DNA of 64,000 nucleotides from an uncultured Agrobacterium sp. (lineage in GTDB: Bacteria; Pseudomonadota; Alphaproteobacteria; Rhizobiales; Rhizobiaceae), in NCBI GenBank assembly GCA_913777615.1, contig CAJYTK010000021.1:1-64000 (forward strand), in the 5' to 3' direction. Shown piece after piece: positions 1-9,158 of the stretch; the first letter of the stretch is position 1, and each line of letters opens with the position of its first letter. The notes under the pieces are model-generated. The model saw only the letters and a list, made by a program, of their open reading frames with translations, searched no databases and had not been told where the DNA came from. The translations under genes and the position numbers were made by a program.

Positions 1-48
1 TCTAAACAAAAAACTCCGGGTGCTTGCTCGGACATCGCTCAATGTCAA

Positions 49-125
<77 letters not shown>

Positions 126-147
126 AATAATGCAATATACGAAACAC

Positions 148-179
148 AAAGCCCCTTGGCAGATGCCTTGGGGCTTTTT
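148..179 (+). terminator. Rho-independent terminator after the tRNA
   Basis: Inverted repeat AAAGCCCC / GGGGCTTT with a second inner GGC/GCC pairing, followed by a T-run. It lies about 20 nt after the tRNA CCA end and probably ends the tRNA transcript. Confidence 0.85.
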
Positions 180-180
180 G

Positions 181-1178
181 TGTTTACAGGGCAGGGCATT
201 CCTTCACGCATGCCTCCGCGGTGCGCTCGTCGGAAGGACTATCGAGCGGCATCTTTGACAGGACATGCAGGCATGGGTCGTTCGATCACGCCCTCCGACT
301 AAGCACCAGAGTTGGTGCCGGAGAGGTTGAAGTAGAACGTCTGCGGGCGAACTCCATTGAATGCTATTCCCGCAGTTCTTGTGAGACTTCAAGCCACGCT
401 TCTTGGTCGGCTGTGTGGCCGTCGATGGTCAGTTCCGCCTATTTGCCGTCAGCGGATGGCACGACCACTCCTTTCTGCACCAACTGGCGGATGATTGATA
501 TGCAGTTTTCCCCGACACCAGTCTCCCGCGCTGACAGCATGGGCTTGACGGCGGCGATCGCGCTTTTGAGCACTCCGGCATTGAGGGCGGGGTTGCGGCG
601 TGGGTGGGTGTTGAGGGCGCTGCGGCCAACTCGCTCATCAGTCACAGGCTTCGTTGTTCCAGATCGTTCAGCATCTCATCGAAAGCGAGGATGACGGTAT
701 GCCCGGCCATAATGCGTTCTGCAATCTTCTCGCCGATCGCCCATGACACAAGTGTCGAGGGCGTCGAAGCCTATGCTTAGATCGCTACGAATCCGGGAAC
801 ATGCCGAAACTCGGAGCCAATCATCTTTCCAAACAGCAGCCGCCCAATCGAAGATGCGAAAATATTCGATGCACCTCCCAACGCCTCGCATAGCTGTCGG
901 GTCCGATAGTGCGTGAGCTATCGAGACCCGTCCGCTGATGTAATGTATCACGTTGCCCGGGAGGTCATTTTCCTGATGTCACGGCTGATGACGGCTTCGA
1001 AGTTCGAAAAAATCATTCGGAAATATAATTTCTACGGGAGAAGTGCAGTCGCTTAGGGGGCGTAGGCGCCCCTAAATCAAAAAATACACATATTTCAGGG
1101 GTGTTGAGGCTGTTCTGCGTGGGCTGGAAGTTCATGGTGATTCAATGTGACCACAAATCCATTGCGTGTGGCAAAAGC
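181..1178. other. About 1 kb without an intact gene
   Basis: Apart from the remnant pieces at 364-749, no open frame here looks like a conserved protein. At 1053-1075 there is a GC-rich inverted repeat (TTAGGGG-GCG / CGC-CCCTAA) with AT-rich flanks; it has no T-run on the minus strand and its role is unclear. The sequence between the tRNA terminator and the end of the LysR gene looks like degraded accessory DNA. Confidence 0.5.
364..749 (-). pseudogene. Decayed coding remnant (two overlapping reading-frame pieces)
   Basis: Two protein-like pieces lie head to tail on the minus strand. The upstream piece (749-642) has no proper start and ends by overlapping the GTG start of the next one (645). 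The second piece reads open to a TAG at 441-439, then continues in frame with protein-like composition to a further stop at 366-364, as if one codon had mutated to amber. Upstream of 749 the likely continuation is in another frame (the stretch ending in GFDALD), suggesting a frameshift. I recognise no family; a resolvase or other mobile-element fragment is possible because the region lies next to a tRNA, but this is inference. Confidence 0.35.
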
Positions 1179-2072
1179 CTATCTCAATAGTTCCCTTAGT
1201 CGCGGCGTTGCGAAGTCGAGAAATGTCCTGAGTTTCAGTGGCATTAGGCCCTTCGATATGTGGAGGAGATGTACCGGCGACGCCTTCGGTTCGAACGTCT
1301 CCAACAGCGGCACCAGCAGGCCGGCATCAACGGCCCACTTTGCCTGATAGGCCATGACGCGTGTTATTCCGAGACCGGCGGCTGCGGCATCGACCGCTGC
1401 TTCTGCCGTGTTGACGGAAAGGCGCGTTCGGATTGGCACTTCGATTTCCTTTGCTCCGTCGCGGAACGTCCATAACCGCGTTGAGAGTACTTCGCTGAAG
1501 GCAATGCAATCGTGGTTCTTGAGGTCGTCAGGATGCAACGGGCGGGAGTGCCGCTTGAGATAATCGGGATTGGCGTAGGTCGTCGTGCGGATCGAACCCA
1601 GACGGATCGCAATCAGGCTGCTGTCTGAAAGTTCGCTGATGCGTAGAGCAACATCGATATGATCGTCAGCAAGGCTGATCATTCGGTCACTCATCGTCAG
1701 ATGAATGTTGATCTCCGGAAACGCTTTCAGGAAATCCGTGATGATTGGCAATACATGCAGGCGGCCGAAGACAATCGGCGCCGTCATGGCAAGGTCTCCC
1801 TTTGGCGTGGCGTATTCTCCGGCGGCGCGACGTTCAGCTTCGTCTACCCGCTCGAGAATCTCACGTGCCGCAGCGACATAATTCCCGCCGGCCTCAGTGA
1901 GTATGATCCGACGGCTGGTGCGAGTGAAAAGGCGAACACCGAGATGGGCCTCCAGTTCGGTGAGCTTGCGGCTGACCGTCGGTAGTGGCGAATGCAGGGC
2001 GCGCGACGCGGCTGAAATGCTGCCATGTTCCACCACAGACAAAAGAACTGCCATGGCATCGAGACGATCCAT
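1179..2072 (-). CDS. LysR-family transcriptional regulator
   Basis: 297 residues, the normal LysR length. The N-terminal winged helix-turn-helix covers about residues 1-60 (typical start [18 protein letters not shown], then the SAASRALH and VSRKLTELE helices and the [11 protein letters not shown] wing). The rest is a LysR substrate-binding domain with the usual two-lobe pattern. It resembles the CrgA/YhaJ-type branch that often controls nearby redox genes. It is divergent from the GST gene with 121 bp between the two starts, so it probably regulates the GST and oxidoreductase pair and itself. The inducer cannot be told from the sequence. Confidence 0.93.
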   Translation of the reverse strand: MDRLDAMAVLLSVVEHGSISAASRALHSPLPTVSRKLTELEAHLGVRLFTRTSRRIILTEAGGNYVAAAREILERVDEAERRAAGEYATPKGDLAMTAPIVFGRLHVLPIITDFLKAFPEINIHLTMSDRMISLADDHIDVALRISELSDSSLIAIRLGSIRTTTYANPDYLKRHSRPLHPDDLKNHDCIAFSEVLSTRLWTFRDGAKEIEVPIRTRLSVNTAEAAVDAAAAGLGITRVMAYQAKWAVDAGLLVPLLETFEPKASPVHLLHISKGLMPLKLRTFLDFATPRLRELLR

Positions 2073-2193
2073 ACATGAATTCCAAAAAACGAGAGGGTGC
2101 CTACAGAATTTGCAGCCTACTACAAAAATATGGATACCACTAATTTTCTCCCGTCACCGGATGATGCTGTCCGGGTCGAAAAGGGAGCCAGCC

Positions 2194-2805
2194 ATGAAAC
2201 TCTACCATTTTCCTCTATCGGGCCATGCGCACCGCGCTCGCCTCTTCCTGTCCCTGCTCAACGTAAATGCCGAGATTATCGACCTCGACCTGGCAAATGG
2301 CGAGCACAAGACGCCTGAATTCCTGAAGCTCAACCCGTTTGGTCAGGTGCCGGTGCTGCAAGATGGGGATGTCGTCGTCAGTGATTCCAATGCAATCCTC
2401 GTCTATGTTGCCACGAAGCTTGGCCGCGAGGATTGGTTGCCGGAAGACCTCGTCTCTGTTGCGAAGATCCAGAAGTGGCTTTCCGTCGCGGCCGGAGAAA
2501 TTGCCTATGGTCCGTGTGCTGCCCGCCTGATCACGGTTTTCGGGGCAGACTTCCGGGCCGAGGAGGTGATCGCACGCGCCCACCGGATTCTTGGCCTGAT
2601 TGATGCGGAACTTGAAAATCACACTTTCATCATCGGTAACAAACCGACCATCGCGGATGTCGCCCTCTACAGCTACATTGCAGGCGCTCCGGAAGGTAAC
2701 GTCGATCTGACACCGCATCCGCAGGTTCGCCAGTGGCTGGCGCGGATCGAGGCTTTGCCCGGTTTCATCGCTCTTCCAAAAACGCCCGTCGGCCTTGCAG
2801 CCTGA
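2194..2805 (+). CDS. Glutathione S-transferase family protein
   Basis: 203 residues. The N-terminal thioredoxin-like domain (about 1-80) has the GST glutathione-site elements NPFGQVPVL and the D-S-N-A-I stretch; the C-terminal helical domain (about 90-200) has the [11 protein letters not shown]-capping motif. A longer frame opens upstream at 1897, but the ATG at 2194 follows an AAGGGAG ribosome site and begins with the family-typical [11 protein letters not shown]. It conjugates or reduces electrophiles with glutathione in the cytoplasm. It lies 55 bp upstream of the flavo-iron-sulfur protein, probably in one transcript divergent from the LysR gene. Confidence 0.92.
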   Translation: MKLYHFPLSGHAHRARLFLSLLNVNAEIIDLDLANGEHKTPEFLKLNPFGQVPVLQDGDVVVSDSNAILVYVATKLGREDWLPEDLVSVAKIQKWLSVAAGEIAYGPCAARLITVFGADFRAEEVIARAHRILGLIDAELENHTFIIGNKPTIADVALYSYIAGAPEGNVDLTPHPQVRQWLARIEALPGFIALPKTPVGLAA

Positions 2806-2860
2806 CGTGACATACGGCCGGGGCAGTGGTCTCGGCTGCCGCTTCTCATAGGAGATTTCA

Positions 2861-4915
2861 GTGCCTGCTGAAGAATTCTCATCCCCGTCACCATGGCATG
2901 CAGGAGAGTTGCAGTTACAGCGGCACGCTGGCGTGGTTGACCAGATGGACGCCATCGGACGCAAGGTCTTGCGCCCATTCCTACTTGATCAACATCGTGA
3001 ATTTTACGGGCTGCTGCCCTTCATTGTTATCGGCTCTGTCGATGGCAACGGTAAGCCATGGGCGACGATCCGGAGTGGAAGACCGGGCTTTCTGCATTCG
3101 CCCGATCCGCTGACACTGGATATCCATGCTGTCGGTGATCCCGATGATCCGGCAGAAAGCGGAATGAAGGATGGAGACGCGATCGGTTTGGTCGGCGTCG
3201 ATCTTATCACCCGCCGGCGCAATCGTTTGAACGGTACGGTTGTTCGCAGCGGCAGTGACCGCTTTTCCGTGGTCGTCGAGCAGAGCTTCGGCAATTGCCC
3301 GCGCTACATCCAAAACTGGCAATTCAGCTTTGCGCGCGATCCGGCAAAGCCTAAGCGTTCCGAAGCACTGGTTTCAGATCGGCTCGATGTCTATGCGCGC
3401 GGCATCATCGAGTCTGCCGACACATTCTTCGTTGCATCTTATGTGGATCGCGACACTGAAGGACGGCAGGTGGATGTCTCCCATCGGGGTGGCCGGCCCG
3501 GTTTCGTTCGCATCGATTCCGATGGTGGCCTGACCGTGCCGGATTTCAATGGAAACCTGTTCTTCAATACGCTCGGCAATTTCCGCATCAATCCTCGCGC
3601 CGGACTTCTGTTCGTTGATCATGAGACGGGTGACATGCTTCAGATCACCGGCGGCGCCGAAATCATATTGGCTTCACCTGAAATTGCCGCCTTTGACGGC
3701 GCAGAACGCCTTTGGCGCGTCATGCCGCAGAGGGTGGTGCTGCGCAAAGATGCGTTGCCGCTGCGATGGAGCTTTCTTGAAGATGGCATGTCGCCAAGCA
3801 GCCTTATGACCGGAGAATGGAGGCAGGCCGAAAGCCGCTTGAAGATTTCTGCCCAGCCAAAGACATGGAGGCCTCTTCGAGTGGAACGGGTCGTACAGGA
3901 AAGCTCAACAATCCGTTCGCTTCATCTTGTGCCGATCAATGATGAGGCCCTTGTTCCGCATCTTGCAGGCCAGCATCTGCCGATTCGTATAGGAGACGGG
4001 GACGACACGCTTCGTCGGAGCTATACTATATCCAGCGCTCCATCGAATGGCTTCTACAGGCTGAGCATCAAGCGTGAGGGTCGGGCCTCCACGCTCCTGC
4101 ACGCGATCGGGGAAGGCGACGAGATCGAGGCACTGTCGCCAACCGGAACCTTCACAATCGACGCGATGGAACGTAACCGACCGGCCGTTTTCCTTGCGGC
4201 GGGTATCGGCGTCACGCCCGTGCTGTCTATGCTGCACCATCTTGTCCACACCGGCGACAGAACGCGCTATCGCCGGCCAATATGGTTGTTCCGCTCGTCA
4301 CGCATTTCTGCCGAAAGAGCGTTTGATCGCGAGATCGGTGAACTGGTCGCGCATAGCGAGGGCACGGTTCGGGATATTAAGGTCCTGGGAACGCCCAATA
4401 TCGATGACAACGGCCTTTTCGATGCAGCCGGTCGCATCGACATGGCGCTGTTAAAGGCACATTTGCCATTCGGCGACTATGATTTCTACATCTGCGGACC
4501 GACATCTTTCATGCAGTCAATGTATGACGGGTTGCGCCAACTGGATGTCGCAGACAATCGAATCCATGCCGAAGCGTTCGGCCTATCGGGCTTGAAGCGT
4601 GATGGCGGCGTCCACCCATCGGCACTGCCACGCAAGCCCACAGCTCAAGCGCCCACTCGCGTCGTCTTCACGCAAACGGGAAAAGAAGCCATCTGGAGGC
4701 CGGGCGAAGGCTCCTTGCTAGAGCTCGCGGAGCAGTGCGGCCTCAGCCCACTCTACGGCTGTCGGGCTGGCAGTTGCGGCGATTGCCGAACGAAGATAGT
4801 CAAAGGCGACGTCAGTTACCAATCAGAGCCCAGTTATGCCGTAGCAGATGGCGAGGCACTGATTTGCTGTTCGGTTCCTGCACAAATGGACGAGGATTTG
4901 CGGCTGGATATGTGA
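2861..4915 (+). CDS. Three-domain fusion: PNPOx-like flavin domain, ferredoxin reductase, 2Fe-2S ferredoxin
   Basis: 684 residues starting at a GTG 6 nt after AGGAG. Residues about 40-190 form a pyridoxamine-phosphate-oxidase-like split barrel (FMN-binding family). About 340-560 is a ferredoxin-NADP reductase module with the FAD motif RRSYTISS, the nucleotide-binding AAGIGVTPVLSM and the CGPTSFM motif. The C-terminal domain from about 600 is a plant-type 2Fe-2S ferredoxin with cysteines 634, 639, 642 and 669 or 670. Electrons should pass from NAD(P)H through FAD and the cluster to an acceptor. The PNPOx-like domain could be the acceptor or a substrate-binding module; the substrate is unknown. 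Same transcript as the GST. Confidence 0.9.
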   Translation: MPAEEFSSPSPWHAGELQLQRHAGVVDQMDAIGRKVLRPFLLDQHREFYGLLPFIVIGSVDGNGKPWATIRSGRPGFLHSPDPLTLDIHAVGDPDDPAESGMKDGDAIGLVGVDLITRRRNRLNGTVVRSGSDRFSVVVEQSFGNCPRYIQNWQFSFARDPAKPKRSEALVSDRLDVYARGIIESADTFFVASYVDRDTEGRQVDVSHRGGRPGFVRIDSDGGLTVPDFNGNLFFNTLGNFRINPRAGLLFVDHETGDMLQITGGAEIILASPEIAAFDGAERLWRVMPQRVVLRKDALPLRWSFLEDGMSPSSLMTGEWRQAESRLKISAQPKTWRPLRVERVVQESSTIRSLHLVPINDEALVPHLAGQHLPIRIGDGDDTLRRSYTISSAPSNGFYRLSIKREGRASTLLHAIGEGDEIEALSPTGTFTIDAMERNRPAVFLAAGIGVTPVLSMLHHLVHTGDRTRYRRPIWLFRSSRISAERAFDREIGELVAHSEGTVRDIKVLGTPNIDDNGLFDAAGRIDMALLKAHLPFGDYDFYICGPTSFMQSMYDGLRQLDVADNRIHAEAFGLSGLKRDGGVHPSALPRKPTAQAPTRVVFTQTGKEAIWRPGEGSLLELAEQCGLSPLYGCRAGSCGDCRTKIVKGDVSYQSEPSYAVADGEALICCSVPAQMDEDLRLDM

Positions 4916-4982
4916 GGCGCGCGCGTTCAGCACCAAACCAGATACGTGCAGCATCACCGGGTCCAACGAACGTCATCACGGG

Positions 4983-5858
4983 TCAGCAGCCGAGAAAGAT
5001 TGCCAGTTCCCTTGCAACCGTTTCCGGGTCCTCACGTTGCGGAAAATGCCCAACGTTCTGGAGGGTAACACGCTGAAATGGCCCGGAGAACTTTTCGTGA
5101 AGATGTTCCGATAGCTCAGGCGGGTTCACACCGTCTTCCAGACCTTGGAAATAGAGGGTTGGCAAGGAAAGCGATTTTGTTTCCTTGATCCGGTCTTCCA
5201 GCCAATGGCTGGCCGGATCAACCTCAGCCTCACCCCATCTGGCTTGATAGCTGTGCAGGGTGACGTTTACCCAATCTGGATTGTCAAAGGATTTCGAGAC
5301 AGCATTGAATGTGCTTTCGTCGAACCAGCCTTCCGGGCCCCAGTTATCCCACTGAATGCGCGCAAACCCGTGCGGGTCGGAGGCAACTCCTTCTGCTCCG
5401 CGCTTTGTTGCCATGAACCAGTGATACCAGTATCTCTGCGCCTGCTTAAAGGACGGCGTTTTTAGACCACCAATGCGTGGAAGCGATGACAGCAGCGCAA
5501 TTTTGTCGACGCGCTGAGGCCAGCCAACAGCCAATCCTTCGGCAACGCCCGCTCCCCAGTCATGGCCAACGACAGAGAAGGTTTCGATCCCCAGACTATC
5601 CATCAAAGCGATCGCATCCATGGCGAGGATGCCGCTATTGGCTGTTCTCAAGGCGTCTTTATTGCGGAATATGCTGCTGCCGAACCCGCGCATATAGGGT
5701 GCTATCAACCGCAGACCACGACCAACGAGCCTCTCTGAGACACTTTCCCACGTCGAAGCGTCGTCAGGCCAACCGTGCAATAGTAAAACCGGCCTGCCGT
5801 GTTTGTCACCGCTTTCGATGAAACCAATCCGCAAGTTGTCAGTATCGACATGGGGCAT
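4983..5858 (-). CDS. Alpha/beta hydrolase (epoxide hydrolase-like)
   Basis: 291 residues. The oxyanion-hole motif HGWPDD, the nucleophile elbow GHDWGAG (Asp nucleophile as in epoxide hydrolases and haloalkane dehalogenases) and the late catalytic His in NVGHFPQRE are all present. I use the ATG at 5858: it gives the family-type start MPHVDTDNLRIG and has AAGGA upstream; the frame also opens at 5891. It probably hydrolyses an epoxide or ester in the cytoplasm. It converges with the flavo-iron-sulfur gene and its own promoter lies in the 117 bp before the TetR gene. Confidence 0.9.
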   Translation of the reverse strand: MPHVDTDNLRIGFIESGDKHGRPVLLLHGWPDDASTWESVSERLVGRGLRLIAPYMRGFGSSIFRNKDALRTANSGILAMDAIALMDSLGIETFSVVGHDWGAGVAEGLAVGWPQRVDKIALLSSLPRIGGLKTPSFKQAQRYWYHWFMATKRGAEGVASDPHGFARIQWDNWGPEGWFDESTFNAVSKSFDNPDWVNVTLHSYQARWGEAEVDPASHWLEDRIKETKSLSLPTLYFQGLEDGVNPPELSEHLHEKFSGPFQRVTLQNVGHFPQREDPETVARELAIFLGC

Positions 5859-5975
5859 GAGGAAATCCTTGTTTTTCCGGTAACATCGCACGACCAGAGC
5901 TGTTTCCGATGCTCTATTTCTTATCCGTGCAGCAGTCCGACGTCAGCAGTGGTGTCGCTTTTCACAGTTTCAACG

Positions 5976-6587
5976 TCATAGGAGCTTGATGGCAGCGTTC
6001 AGCGCTTTTGCTTGTCGTTCGATTTGAGCTCTGCTGATCTTGCGCTTCGTCACGATGATGCGCCAATAGAGAGCCGATGGAATCATATCGAGCGCCATTT
6101 CCACGTCTACGCTCGCATTGAGTTCGCGGCGCGCGATCGCCCGCTCAATCAATGCAGTTCCGGCAGTTCTTCTGGCCGCAGCCAGCCTCGTCAAAGCGAT
6201 CGCGAGTTCGCTTTCGCGAGCTGCTTCCGCATAAAGATCTGGTAAAATCCTGCGCACGAGACGATGGCGGAGTGCCCGCCGCATCATCAGCAGGTAAGCT
6301 TCAAGCTCTTCGAGCAAGCTTCCTCTTTCCGACACGTCGGTGAGCTTCAGGCCAAGATCATCGATTGCCTCTGATGCCAGTGCAAGCTTAGATGGCCAAC
6401 GGCGATAGATCGCAGCTTTGCCCGCGCCCGCTCGCGTTGCGACCCGCTCAAGACTAATTCCTCCGTAGCCATAAGCAGCCCAATCTTCAAAAAAAGCTCG
6501 TATCAAAGCATGCGTCAGATCCGTGCGCATGACCGCAGCGCCGCTCGGGTGGCGCCCACTTTTTTCGTCGGTACTCTTGCGTTCCAT
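5976..6587 (-). CDS. TetR/AcrR-family transcriptional repressor
   Basis: 203 residues from the ATG at 6587, which follows a GGAG site; a longer open frame to 6785 would run across the divergent promoter and is unlikely. The helix-turn-helix is at about residues 35-65 (ISLERVATRAGAGKAAIYRRW), followed by the variable ligand-binding domain, with a C-terminal region of the TetR_C type. It is divergent from the SnoaL/NmrA pair, and a near-perfect palindrome lies between the two starts. It probably represses both directions until a small molecule binds. Confidence 0.92.
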   Translation of the reverse strand: MERKSTDEKSGRHPSGAAVMRTDLTHALIRAFFEDWAAYGYGGISLERVATRAGAGKAAIYRRWPSKLALASEAIDDLGLKLTDVSERGSLLEELEAYLLMMRRALRHRLVRRILPDLYAEAARESELAIALTRLAAARRTAGTALIERAIARRELNASVDVEMALDMIPSALYWRIIVTKRKISRAQIERQAKALNAAIKLL

Positions 6588-6612
6588 TGAAACTGCTCCA
6601 TATCTAGTGAAC

Positions 6613-6628
6613 GGAACGATAGCGTTCC
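6613..6628. promoter_or_regulatory. Candidate TetR operator
   Basis: GGAACGAT-AGCGTTCC: 6-bp arms GGAACG/CGTTCC around a 4-nt centre, sitting between the divergent starts at 6587 and 6650. Position and symmetry fit an operator of the adjacent TetR repressor. Confidence 0.7.
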
Positions 6629-6649
6629 ATCCAAAAGGAGTAAAGTGCA

Positions 6650-7093
6650 ATGCCAAGCAATGACGACGTATTTCCGAGCCTATCAGCTCTACTTCGGCAG
6701 GCTCTGGGCGATTTGATTTCCCGCGAGGCAACATCTTTCCTCGACATGTGCGATGAAAATATCGTTTTCGAGTTTCCGTACGCACCAGAAGGATTCACTC
6801 AGCGTCTCATGGGTAAATCAGCACTCGCCGCCTATCTTCCAACTGTTGCCGATTTACTGACGATTGAATCGATGAGCCTCAATCGAGTCATCATTGGAAC
6901 TGGTTTCGAAACGGCCACGATCGAATTTGACTGCGGCGGATATTCGAACGACACGGGTGCGCGTTACGATCAAACCTATGTGTCGGTGGTTGATTTGAAG
7001 AACGGTCTGATCACGCGTTACCGTGATTACTGGAACCCACTTGTTCTTCTCTCAACAACAAAATCTTCACCCGCAATGGCGGAGACTCAGTGA
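6650..7093 (+). CDS. SnoaL/NTF2-like protein
   Basis: 147 residues of the compact alpha+beta cone fold: a helical N-terminus (LLRQALGDLISREATSFLDM) and the ENIVFEFPYAP strand common in SnoaL-like ketosteroid-isomerase relatives, ending with a strand containing ITRYRDYWNP, the usual last strand. AAAGGAG precedes the ATG. These proteins act as isomerases, hydrolases or small-molecule binders; the substrate is unknown. The stop overlaps the start of the NmrA-like gene (TGATG), so the two are translationally coupled. Confidence 0.85.
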   Translation: MPSNDDVFPSLSALLRQALGDLISREATSFLDMCDENIVFEFPYAPEGFTQRLMGKSALAAYLPTVADLLTIESMSLNRVIIGTGFETATIEFDCGGYSNDTGARYDQTYVSVVDLKNGLITRYRDYWNPLVLLSTTKSSPAMAETQ

Positions 7094-7941
7094 TGAAGAC
7101 AGACAAAACAAAAACAATCCTAGTCACGGGCGGTACTGGAACAACAGGACGTTTGGTTGCCGAAGGGCTGAGGAAAGCCTGCATTTTGCCGAGGATAGCG
7201 ACGCGTAAACCGTCTGGCGAAAACGACATTCTGTTTGACTGGCAGCAGCCAGAAAGTGCGCGCCGCGCTTTCGATGGGGTTTATGCCATGTACATTGTTG
7301 CTCCGACAAGTACGAGTGATCATGGGACGGTTGTTCCTCCCATCCTCGATATTGCGCTCTCATCCGGTGTGCAGCGCTTCGTTCTTCTCAGCGCATCATC
7401 GCTGGAGGCTGGTGGGCCTATGATGGGGCAAATACATGCATATCTTGCAGCCAGCGCGCCGGAATGGACTGTCTTGCGTCCGACTTGGTTCTTGCAGAAC
7501 TTTTCGCAACCGCAACATCAACAAACGATCAGACAAGAGAATGCGATCTACTCGGCGACTGGATCTGGCCGCGTTGGTTTCATTGACGCAAACGACATTG
7601 CAAGAGCGGCTGTCAGCGCCTTGCTTGAAGATAAATCCTGGAACCGTGATTTTATCCTTACCGGCCCTGAAACCCTTTCCTACGCACAAATTGCGTCCAA
7701 GCTCAGTAGTATTCTTGATCGCCCCATTCGATATGTGAAGCTCAGCGTTGAACAACTGGCCGAGCGATATCGCGCTGGTGGCTTGGATAGGGACTATGCG
7801 GAACTTCTTGCTTCTATGGACAAGTGGATCGAGGAGGGGCACGAAGACTGCCTTACCGATGGGGTGTTGACCCTGACGCAACAAGCGCCGACATCTGCAG
7901 ATGCTTTTATACGAGCCAACATCAAAAGCTGGCTGCCTTGA
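7093..7941 (+). CDS. NmrA-like NAD(P)-binding reductase
   Basis: 282 residues. An N-terminal Rossmann motif VTGGTGTTGR (about residues 8-17) and the atypical-SDR NmrA layout, with the conserved LRPTWFLQNF stretch near the middle and a GFIDANDIAR motif. It lacks a classical YxxxK catalytic pair, as in NmrA, quinone-reductase and ergot-type members. It probably reduces a quinone or azo compound, or senses NADP(H). The ATG at 7093 overlaps the stop of the upstream gene; a GTG at 7090 is possible. Part of the TetR-controlled pair. Confidence 0.88.
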   Translation: MKTDKTKTILVTGGTGTTGRLVAEGLRKACILPRIATRKPSGENDILFDWQQPESARRAFDGVYAMYIVAPTSTSDHGTVVPPILDIALSSGVQRFVLLSASSLEAGGPMMGQIHAYLAASAPEWTVLRPTWFLQNFSQPQHQQTIRQENAIYSATGSGRVGFIDANDIARAAVSALLEDKSWNRDFILTGPETLSYAQIASKLSSILDRPIRYVKLSVEQLAERYRAGGLDRDYAELLASMDKWIEEGHEDCLTDGVLTLTQQAPTSADAFIRANIKSWLP

Positions 7942-8359
7942 TCTCCTCACTTTGAGGCGGTCGTTGTCAACCAGTTGCCAAAAACAAAGCCCATCGCAGA
8001 AAGGTGAAGACGCGAAGAATGGCGACGTCCGCTCTCGCCCTTCGATCTTCAGCGGTGGACAGTCCTTATTGCCGGCGTCCAAATATTTCCGTCAGAACAG
8101 ATGCTTAATCTGCCCCCGAAGGCTCGGATCCCCTTCAAGGCGTTAAGTACGGTTCTCAATTCGGGGCTCGAGTTCATCTCTGACGACATTTGTTACCGGG
8201 CATATGATTTTTGTTGTGCACCAAAATATTAAGGGGCGAGATAGCTGATCTTTAGCGCGGGACCGAATTCCGTGTTCGTTGCAATCGGATACAAAGCCTT
8301 GCTGGTTGATCCACGATAAGCAAAATCAAGTCCCAACGGTTTTGCCCGCTGGCCAGAAA
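7942..8359. other. Convergent intergenic region without a supported gene
   Basis: 418 bp between the ends of the NmrA-like gene and the RbsD/FucU gene. A minus-strand frame at 8049-8189 could encode 46 residues but has no visible ribosome site. No strong stem-loop with a T-run was found. Confidence 0.5.
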
Positions 8360-8800
8360 TTAAACAACACCTTTACTGAAAATGAAGCAGCCATATGGAC
8401 CCGGATCAGAGGTGCGCACGATGGCGAATGAGGCTTTCGCTTCATCGTAGAAAGCGAAACGCTCCAGCGCTTCAATTCTCACAGGTCGACCTTCCGCATT
8501 GTCGACAACCGACTGCATCACCGCGAAAATTGGAACTTGCCCGTCCGGGTCGCCAACGACCTGCATCCGTTTCACCGGAGAGTCGACGAATGTGTCGAGC
8601 GGGAAAAGCTTCAGGATGGCTTGCGCCGCATGCTCAAGACCACAGCCGGAAACATCGATCAGACGCCCATACGTCGTGTGGTGCGCGATGGTTTGTGCAG
8701 GATGGTTGATGTCGCATAAGACCAACTGATCGCCATGGCCCATGAGCATCAGGGCATGGATCAGCTCAGCGTTAATTATAGGGTCAATCCCTTTGAGCAC
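8360..8800 (-). CDS. RbsD/FucU-family sugar mutarotase (pyranase)
   Basis: 146 residues. The family start MLKGIDPIINAELIHALMLMGHGD is clear, with the active-site His in the first helix and the GHGD loop; the length fits the FucU branch better than E. coli RbsD (139). It interconverts anomers or pyranose and furanose forms of a free sugar so that the right form meets the kinase or isomerase. It stands divergent from the CUT1 transporter operon, and a copy of the shared TTTACAAAA-N11-TGTGAAGTT-type motif lies 31 bp before its start, reading toward it. This ties it to the 9-21.7 kb sugar locus. Confidence 0.92.
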   Translation of the reverse strand: MLKGIDPIINAELIHALMLMGHGDQLVLCDINHPAQTIAHHTTYGRLIDVSGCGLEHAAQAILKLFPLDTFVDSPVKRMQVVGDPDGQVPIFAVMQSVVDNAEGRPVRIEALERFAFYDEAKASFAIVRTSDPGPYGCFIFSKGVV

Positions 8801-8830
8801 TGCTTTCTCCTCCCAGAAACTGCAGAGTTA

Positions 8831-8859
8831 TTCTTCACGAAATACAACATATTTGTAAT
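8831..8859 (-). promoter_or_regulatory. Shared spaced motif, copy 1 (toward the mutarotase gene)
   Basis: On the minus strand ATTACAAAT, 11 nt, CGTGAAGAA. It matches 7 of 9 positions in each block of the two plus-strand copies, with the same 11-nt spacing. It lies 31 bp upstream of the RbsD/FucU start. Probably an operator of the locus regulator. Confidence 0.6.
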
Positions 8860-9002
8860 GTACGCAATTAGCCGGTGACCAAAGTGATACGAGTAGCGGT
8901 ACAGAAACAAACCACAGAACGCGCTCTTCCGCCAGAGAGTGACTTATTGAAGTCAGTTTTTGCCGTAGACATGAAAATCGGAAAAATTTGACGGCGGCCT
9001 AA

Positions 9003-9031
9003 TTTACAAAAATATTTATATGTGTGAAGTT
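9003..9031 (+). promoter_or_regulatory. Shared spaced motif, copy 2 (before the CUT1 operon)
   Basis: TTTACAAAA, 11 nt, TGTGAAGTT. Both 9-nt blocks are identical to copy 3 at 15177-15205. The outer parts TTTACA and TGTGAA form an imperfect inverted repeat. It overlaps the expected -10 region behind the TTGACG box at 8988-8993, as a repressor site would. Confidence 0.7.
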
Positions 9032-9158
9032 CACGGAACGGATGTGTCCTCCCAAGGATAGCATATCGATGGCAGGTACGGCTGACAGGCTGTACTCGCC
9101 CATTGGCTGGGAGGCGCAGAGTCGCGGGGAGTGCGACGCCGGTGGAGGAGAACAGCTA

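Larger units (their letters stand above)
8801..9158. other. Divergent promoter region of the sugar locus
   Basis: 358 bp between the mutarotase gene and the CUT1 transporter operon. It holds two copies of the shared spaced motif, one in each direction (8831-8859 and 9003-9031), and a possible -35 box TTGACG at 8988-8993, so that the right-hand motif would overlap the -10 region. No gene is visible in it. Confidence 0.65.

Noticed and set aside
1053-1075. TTAGGGG-containing inverted repeat as a terminator
   Set aside because: It has a bulge and no T-run in the direction of any gene.
1897-2193. Longer start for the GST
   Set aside because: It would overlap the LysR gene on the other strand, and the ATG at 2194 has a ribosome site and the family-typical N-terminus.
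6588-6785. Longer start for the TetR repressor
   Set aside because: It would read through the palindrome and the start of the divergent gene; residues 1-66 of that frame have no TetR character.
8049-8189. 46-residue minus-strand frame
   Set aside because: Composition is not implausible, but no ribosome site or homologue was recognised.
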